This document shows, in pieces, positions 5,748-6,369 of a DNA stretch of 6,369 nt (within the stretch, counting starts at the first letter, position 1; each line of letters begins with the position of its first letter). The position numbers and the translations under genes were made by a program. Under the pieces are notes generated by a model, which saw only the letters and a program-made list of their open reading frames with translations, did not search any database and was not told where the DNA came from. Source of the stretch: Candidatus Krumholzibacteriia bacterium (GTDB lineage Bacteria; Krumholzibacteriota; Krumholzibacteriia; Krumholzibacteriales; Krumholzibacteriaceae); contig JAPLKY010000087.1 of NCBI GenBank assembly GCA_026387805.1, positions 1-6,369 of the forward strand, written 5' to 3'.

Positions 5748-6369
5748 TCACTTGAGTATCGAAAAGTCCTCCGATTTCGTCGCCGCGCGGAAGCTGCGTC
5801 GGTCCGTGACCGTCACGTCCAGCCTGAACGGCCCCTCCCAGAGCTCGTCCGTCGCGATCGAGAGCCGCTGCGGCTGCGTCGAGCCGTAGCCGCTCGTTTC
5901 GAACGAGGAGCTGATCGTCATCGGCGTCTCGATGAAGACCGGCCCCCAGCGCTTCTTCTCGATCGGGACGATTTTGTACTCGATCCTGTAGAAGACGCGT
6001 CCCTCGGCATCGGCGTCGAGCCCGTAGATCTCGAAGTAGAAGCTCAGGGGAAACGGTTTTCGGTACGCGCGGCAGGGATGGGGAACCACGAGGAGTCCGT
6101 TCTTGACGAATCTCGTATTCTCCCCGGCTTCGCCGAGGCCGCTCGCGAACTGAATGTCGCTCAGGGCGGGAGATCCGCCGCAGCCGGCGAGACTCACGGT
6201 TCTCACGGCCGCGGCTCTCTTCTTCGATATTCTATCGAACGCCTCGATGCCGATACGATAGTAGCCGGGTTCGAGGGAGAGCACGACCTGTCCCGGAAGC
6301 AGCGTCGCCGGCGCGACCGCGTTTCCGGGAAGGACGGGCTTGATGCGATCTTTCCCGCGCGCCACGCTC
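5748..6369 (-). CDS. C-terminal part of a probable GWxTD-type protein, 5'-truncated
   Basis: Read on the minus strand, the frame is open to the right window edge and ends with SEDFSILK and TGA at 5748-5750; about 206 residues are visible. A GTG at 6363-6365 is a possible start, but the codon before it is also open and the protein seems to begin mid-domain. Features seen: LEPGYYRIGIEAFDRISKKRAA, then PALSDIQFASGL, then a region with VKNGLLVVPHPCRAYRKPFPLSFYFEIYGL, then a beta-strand-rich end with WEGPFRLDVTVTDRRS. The order 'PGxY ... D', 'LSDIxxA', 'PHPxRxY ... FYFEIYxL' resembles the C-terminal beta-sandwich of GWxTD-domain proteins, which are mostly uncharacterised and exported; the GWxTD motif itself would lie outside the window. 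This is resemblance from memory, not a search. It converges on ahcY and is unlikely to be co-regulated with it. Its GC-rich codon use matches metK-ahcY. Confidence 0.65.
   Translation of the reverse strand, partial: SVARGKDRIKPVLPGNAVAPATLLPGQVVLSLEPGYYRIGIEAFDRISKKRAAAVRTVSLAGCGGSPALSDIQFASGLGEAGENTRFVKNGLLVVPHPCRAYRKPFPLSFYFEIYGLDADAEGRVFYRIEYKIVPIEKKRWGPVFIETPMTISSSFETSGYGSTQPQRLSIATDELWEGPFRLDVTVTDRRSFRAATKSEDFSILK

Noticed and set aside
4483..5889. Long plus-strand open frame (468 codons) across ahcY and beyond
   Set aside because: An Arg-rich out-of-frame shadow of ahcY with no recognisable protein features.
1..6369. CRISPR array, tRNA, rRNA, insertion sequence or attachment site
   Set aside because: I found no regularly spaced repeats, no cloverleaf-like segment, no transposase or integrase motif and no long terminal inverted repeats.

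Overview
The window suggests a Gram-negative bacterium with a GC-rich genome. It has outer-membrane-type proteins ending in Phe or Trp, and a SAM-cycle pair with near-exclusive G/C third positions. The right edge carries the tail of a protein resembling the GWxTD family, which is best known from the Bacteroidota/Gemmatimonadota/candidate-phyla (FCB) side of the tree. An uncultured FCB-type lineage is therefore a reasonable guess, but only an inference.

Left half (about 1-3019, plus strand): three consecutive genes for envelope proteins of mixed base composition. The first is cut by the window edge and combines an upstream beta-rich segment, an SbsA-type Ig-like domain and a C-terminal segment that looks like an outer-membrane beta-barrel. 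The second overlaps its end by 11 bases through a TTG start and has a clear signal peptide. The third follows 133 bases later behind a very strong ribosome binding site. None has a function I can name; all look like predicted outer-membrane beta-barrels.

Middle (3020-3233): a regulatory stretch with a convincing sigma70-type promoter, a short palindrome over its -35 box, repeated CTTGA words and a good Shine-Dalgarno site for metK.

Right half (3234-5683, plus strand): metK (S-adenosylmethionine synthetase) and ahcY (S-adenosylhomocysteine hydrolase of the short, Thermotoga/archaeal-like form) lie 29 bases apart, almost certainly in one operon. MetK makes SAM from methionine and ATP; AhcY clears the SAH left after methylation. 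After 64 bases with hairpins comes a convergent gene on the minus strand (5748 to the edge), the C-terminal part of a probable GWxTD-type protein.

The main oddity is a sharp change of composition at the metK start: the three envelope genes are near 50% GC with mixed codon ends, while everything to the right is far richer in GC. The core metabolic genes are ordinary. The unexplained material is the envelope gene trio and the two possible RNA/DNA regulatory structures near 2223-2329 and 3121-3227.
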